Positions 3,994 to 6,557 of a DNA stretch of 6,557 nucleotides are shown one piece after another. Position numbers and translations under genes: made by a program. Source of the DNA: Chloroflexota bacterium (GTDB lineage: Bacteria > Chloroflexota > Dehalococcoidia > SM23-28-2). The notes beneath the pieces are model-generated. The model saw only the letters and a list, made by a program, of their open reading frames with translations, was not told where the DNA came from and made no database searches. Location of the stretch: the NCBI GenBank assembly GCA_030691665.1, contig JAUYDU010000450.1:1-6557 (forward strand). The letters run 5' to 3'. Position 1 is the stretch's first letter. Every line of letters begins with the position of its first letter.

Positions 3994-6249
3994 CTAGGCT
4001 GGCAGTTGTGCCGTAACGCCCTTGTAGTTCAGGCCCCAGTGATTGATTCCTGACGAGCTATCCGTGAAGGGATTAGCCGTGATGTCGGTCACGTTCTCGT
4101 TGGCGTTGTTACCTGCCACCCAACAACTGCCCGAGGAGCCTCCAAGGGTAATGGCCACTCCCGCCGTGTCCTCCTCCAGGGCGAACCTGTTGCCTTCGAT
4201 TGCCATGCCTACCAGCCCGCCGGTGACGTTGATGCCGATCTTCCCAGACGCAAGCCCTTGGAAGAAGTTACCCTGGCCAGGCTTGCCGATCCGCCCCCGC
4301 GTGGCATTGCCCGCAATCTTGATTGCGTCACCTGTCAACCCGCCGCCTGCTCCCGCCGTACCCGTGAAGTAGCAGTCCAGGATTGTCAGATAGGGCGCGT
4401 CACCACCGCTGTCAATCAGGATAGCCTCCTGAGTGGTAGCAGAGGCATTATCGACTCCAAAAATGCACTGTCGCACGAGCAGGCCCCATGGCGCAGCGCC
4501 AGATGACACGTGGATGCCCGCCTTGCCGTCTCCACCCGCGATGCAGAGATTCGCGATGGTGCAGCGATTCCCCGTCACCTCAAAGGCGTGGGTTGCGGAC
4601 CCGCTAGGAGGACAGACAGCGGCCCACGCATGAGCTGCGTTGCCGACACCCACGATATGAACCATGTCCTTGTTTAGTTCCAGGGGCCATGATTCCAGGG
4701 CCCGGCCCGCCGACCCGTAATTCAGCACGATGACCACATCGTTGTTGCCGGTCGTGCAAAGATCAAGGGCCGACTGGAGCAGTTTCTTGGGAGCCGCCCG
4801 TGAGGTTCCCGCACCAGTGTCATTGGCTGGACCGGTAGAGCCCCCATCCACGTAGTAGATGTTGCCGAGGTCCTGAATGCCTAAACCGCTCCCTAGCAGG
4901 TCACGGAGCAAAGACTGGTCATAATGTTCGGCTTCAGCCAAGGAGACATTGTTGGCCGCCACAGCAGGTACGGGCCAAGTAGCTACTCCGTTCTGGTTGG
5001 TAGCAGTCCCTTCCAAGGCCGCGTATAGCTGGCGGAGTATCTCCAGTACAGATACGTCGTTGGCGGGAATCGCTGCGGCTGGCATCGCAGTAGCTCCATC
5101 ACCGGCCAGGACATCAAAAAGGGAGCGATCTGCCAGCTCCGTGTCAGTACCCAGTTTGCCATGTAGGCTCTCGGTAGTGGCCCCTTCCGCCCCACCTATC
5201 TCGGTATCGAGGAAGTCGTCAACGGTGTTGACGCTTGCCTGCGTTGCTAGGGCCGTGAGCCCGGCGCCCAGGGCCCCAATGACGGCGGTGTCGACCAGGA
5301 TGTCGTCAACTATTCCGTCTATCACGTCGAGTTTGGCTTCGATGTCGCCAGCGAGAGCCGTCCCTATCTTGTCGCCTGCCGTGGCGTCAGTGCCAGTCCC
5401 GTAGCACTCGAACCACTGCATGTCATTGTTGGCCGTGATGTAGGTCGTCCCGGAGGCTATCCGCACCATGACGCGGTGAGCCTGGCCGCTGGAGGTACCC
5501 TGGAGCAGGATGCCCACCACGGGGCTCACATTGGCGTTATCAATCAGGATGTCTTCCAGCAAAGCGTCTATCCAGGCCGTCCCGTTCTCTATGGCGCCTG
5601 TGCCGAAGTCGCCCGTGATGCGGATGTTCTTCAGCGTGGGCCTGTCCGCCCCGGCGATCTGGATGTTGCTCTGTTTCTGAGTGCCGGTCGTGCTGACCCG
5701 GTAGTCCCACCCGTCAATAAGCAGGTCGTCGGCTGCGGCATCCGCCACGAGCCAGTCAATAGCCGCAATCCCAGCCGCATCCTCCACCAGGACGTTGTAC
5801 ATCTTGAAGCGAGCTGCGTTCACGTCGATGGGCCCCGTCAAGGCGTCAATGCCCGCTACGAAGCGGGGATTGATCAGCGTGATGTCCGCCGCGTCCACAT
5901 CCATGTCCGCGCTATCGGCGGTGCTGAATGTGATCTTGGCCCGGTCAGCATCGTTGCCCAGGAAGATGATCGTGATGCCCGCCACGTCCAGGTCCAGCCC
6001 AGCCGCAGCTATCACGGCCTCATTATGGCCGGGGTAGACCCAAATCTGATCCCCGTTGTTCGCCGCGCATTTGCCAACGGCGTTATCAATCGTGGCCAGG
6101 GGATGGTTGGGGTTCTTGCCCGTGTGAGTATCACTGGCCTGGGCGTGGCCGCTATCACCATGGAATACGTCGCCCCCAGTCGGGGGTATACCGCCAGAGG
6201 GAAGAGGGACACCTCGGCTCCGAAGTCCGTTGGGAAAGTTCGTGCTCAT
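3994..6249 (-). CDS. Large virion protein with two predicted beta-helix (pectate-lyase-like) regions
   Basis: This 751-residue protein starts at ATG 6249 (MSTNFPNGLRSRGVPLPSGG). AAGGAG lies 9 nt upstream. A TTG at 6255 is in frame but too close to the SD. Residues ~1-45 are a Gly/Pro/Ser-rich arm. NPNHPLATIDNAVGKCAANN (46-65) and GDQIWVYPGHNE (66-77) open the first beta-helix, whose strand-turn rungs (such as GITIIFLGNDAD and PTLKNIRITGD) run to about residue 290. A helical, Ala-rich linker (~290-460) contains LSLAEAEHYDQSLLRDL-like helices. A second region opens with IYYVDGGSTGPAND (~464) and a matching SAPKKLLQSALDLCTTGNNDVVIVLN-like element, then further rungs (TIANLCIAGGDGKAGIHVS, LTILDCYFTG, GMAIEGNRFAL) up to a short C-terminal tail, HWGLNYKGVTAQLPA. 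Placement directly after the MCP suggests a capsid-bound decoration rather than a tailspike. No catalytic site is evident. Family identity beyond beta-helix is not claimed. Confidence 0.72.
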   Translation of the reverse strand: MSTNFPNGLRSRGVPLPSGGIPPTGGDVFHGDSGHAQASDTHTGKNPNHPLATIDNAVGKCAANNGDQIWVYPGHNEAVIAAAGLDLDVAGITIIFLGNDADRAKITFSTADSADMDVDAADITLINPRFVAGIDALTGPIDVNAARFKMYNVLVEDAAGIAAIDWLVADAAADDLLIDGWDYRVSTTGTQKQSNIQIAGADRPTLKNIRITGDFGTGAIENGTAWIDALLEDILIDNANVSPVVGILLQGTSSGQAHRVMVRIASGTTYITANNDMQWFECYGTGTDATAGDKIGTALAGDIEAKLDVIDGIVDDILVDTAVIGALGAGLTALATQASVNTVDDFLDTEIGGAEGATTESLHGKLGTDTELADRSLFDVLAGDGATAMPAAAIPANDVSVLEILRQLYAALEGTATNQNGVATWPVPAVAANNVSLAEAEHYDQSLLRDLLGSGLGIQDLGNIYYVDGGSTGPANDTGAGTSRAAPKKLLQSALDLCTTGNNDVVIVLNYGSAGRALESWPLELNKDMVHIVGVGNAAHAWAAVCPPSGSATHAFEVTGNRCTIANLCIAGGDGKAGIHVSSGAAPWGLLVRQCIFGVDNASATTQEAILIDSGGDAPYLTILDCYFTGTAGAGGGLTGDAIKIAGNATRGRIGKPGQGNFFQGLASGKIGINVTGGLVGMAIEGNRFALEEDTAGVAITLGGSSGSCWVAGNNANENVTDITANPFTDSSSGINHWGLNYKGVTAQLPA

Positions 6250-6263
6250 ATCCAATCACTCCT

Positions 6264-6293
6264 TCATGTGATCAGTGGCTCGTGTGCGGCCAC
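6264..6293 (-). CDS. Possible 9-residue leader ORF upstream of the beta-helix gene
   Basis: GTG 6293 opens a 9-codon frame (MAAHEPLIT) that ends at TGA 6266-6264. The stop overlaps the AAGGAG used by the beta-helix gene. AGGAGG lies 9 nt before the GTG, and it is the sequence that can be captured by the upstream hairpin loop. The SD has no other obvious gene to serve, which is the main reason to list it. It may instead be a standby ribosome site. Real translation is unproven. Confidence 0.3.
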   Translation of the reverse strand: MAAHEPLIT

Positions 6294-6302
6294 CAGATAC
6301 GT

Positions 6303-6349
6303 CCTCCTGCCTTACCGAGGGCCGGTGGGGAGGAGGTAGCCCCACCGGC
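6303..6349 (-). promoter_or_regulatory. Hairpin and predicted H-type pseudoknot sequestering an SD
   Basis: GCCGGTGGGG (6321-6330) is the exact reverse complement of CCCCACCGGC (6340-6349), a perfect 10-bp stem with a 9-nt loop. In the minus-strand RNA the loop reads CUACCUCCU. Its CCUCCU (6336-6331) can pair with AGGAGG at 6308-6303, 12 nt after the stem. This gives stem 1 of 10 bp, stem 2 of 6 bp, a 3-nt first loop and a 12-nt third loop, the usual geometry of an H-type pseudoknot. No U-tract follows. A role in controlling translation of the downstream genes is inference. Confidence 0.55.
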
Positions 6350-6356
6350 TCGTACA

Positions 6357-6385
6357 GGCTAGCTAATTGTTGCGGCTAGCTAGCC
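6357..6385 (-). other. Hairpin over the capsid-gene stop codon
   Basis: GGCTAGCTA (6357-6365) pairs perfectly with TAGCTAGCC (6377-6385) across an 11-nt loop. The 3' arm on the + strand is part of a 12-bp palindrome, GGCTAGCTAGCC (6374-6385). The stem contains the MCP stop codon (TAG, 6382-6380). No U-tract follows. Such a structure may protect the 3' end of the abundant capsid mRNA or reduce read-through into the next gene. Confidence 0.55.
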
Positions 6386-6556
6386 ATACTGACCAAAAAT
6401 CCATCTCCAGTCATCCCATCCGATGCCGTACCGCATGTACCCGCGGTACTTCACCATGATGCCGTCGAAGTCCTCCGCCTTGGCAAACTCCGGCGCTATG
6501 CGCTCCTGCCAGATGAGGTGTTGCTTCATCAGGCGGCTGTCGAGCAGGAACCATGC
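6380..6556 (-). CDS. Major capsid protein, C-terminal 58 residues (5' end outside the window)
   Basis: The frame enters at the right-hand edge and ends at TAG 6382-6380. The visible 58 residues read AWFLLDSRLMKQHLIWQERI, then PEFAKAEDFDGIMVKYRGYM and end in RYGIGWDDWRWIFGQYG. 'WFLLDxRL...(W/R)ER..PEF...EDFD......YRGYxRxxxGWxDWRWxFG' is the conserved C-terminus of a common siphovirus major capsid protein lineage (HK97-fold). In that lineage this segment forms part of the inner beta-sheet and C-terminal tail of the subunit. The protein forms the icosahedral shell. Its place at the head of this gene order, followed by decoration and connector genes, agrees. Its length cannot be judged because the rest is outside. 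A hairpin overlaps the stop codon. The family call is good. The exact fold subtype is not resolved. Confidence 0.85.
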   Translation of the reverse strand, partial: AWFLLDSRLMKQHLIWQERIAPEFAKAEDFDGIMVKYRGYMRYGIGWDDWRWIFGQYG

Positions 6557-6557
6557 C

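Noticed and set aside
3994..6249. Calling the 751-residue protein a tailspike depolymerase
   Set aside because: Beta-helix folds suggest it, but the gene lies directly after the major capsid gene, far from tail fibre genes, and no catalytic residues can be pointed to.
5476..6339. Long plus-strand open frame of 287 codons
   Set aside because: It lies entirely opposite the beta-helix gene. It has low-complexity, arginine- and valine-rich composition, no recognisable domain and no gene neighbours on that strand. It is a shadow of a GC-rich coding strand.
1..6557. tRNA genes, CRISPR arrays, insertion sequences or attachment sites
   Set aside because: No cloverleaf, regularly spaced repeats, transposase or integrase frame, or tRNA-like end was visible anywhere in the window.

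Overview
This window looks like part of the virion-structural operon of a tailed double-stranded DNA phage or prophage (Caudoviricetes, most likely siphovirus-like). Every gene I can support lies on the minus strand, so transcription runs from high to low coordinates. The DNA is GC-rich, genes overlap or nearly touch, and most starts have a clear Shine-Dalgarno (SD) sequence. The host cannot be named. No integrase, tRNA, CRISPR array or insertion sequence is visible.

In transcription order the layout is as follows. 6556-6380: C-terminus of the major capsid protein (MCP). 6385-6250: a leader with a hairpin over the MCP stop, a second hairpin that can form an H-type pseudoknot with an SD, and a possible 9-codon leader ORF. 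6249-3994: a 751-residue protein predicted to carry two beta-helix regions. 3984-3959: a G/C hairpin. 3945-3163: a 260-residue LamG-like protein. 3150-2764: a small beta-rich structural protein. 2762-2367: a head-tail connector that seems to start at ATC. 2370-2011: a head-closure (stopper) protein. 2011-1814: a Com-like zinc-ribbon protein. 1813-1610: a structured gap. 1609-1163: an HK97 gp10-like neck protein. 1170-994: a cryptic 58-codon membrane-like gene flanked by 10-bp direct repeats. 1001-591: tail terminator. 582-358: a small unknown protein. 358-1: the N-terminal part of a probable tail tube protein, cut by the window edge.

The genes together supply the capsid shell, probable capsid-surface decorations (beta-helix and LamG proteins), the neck (connector, stopper, gp10-like protein), and the terminator and tube of the tail. 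This is the standard head-to-tail order, which supports the weaker calls. The additions to that plan are the decoration pair after the MCP, the Com-like gene in the neck module, the cryptic membrane-like gene at a gene junction, the ATC start, and the folded RNA elements in the only sizeable gaps.

Functional calls come from reading the translated sequence and from gene order. No database search was possible.
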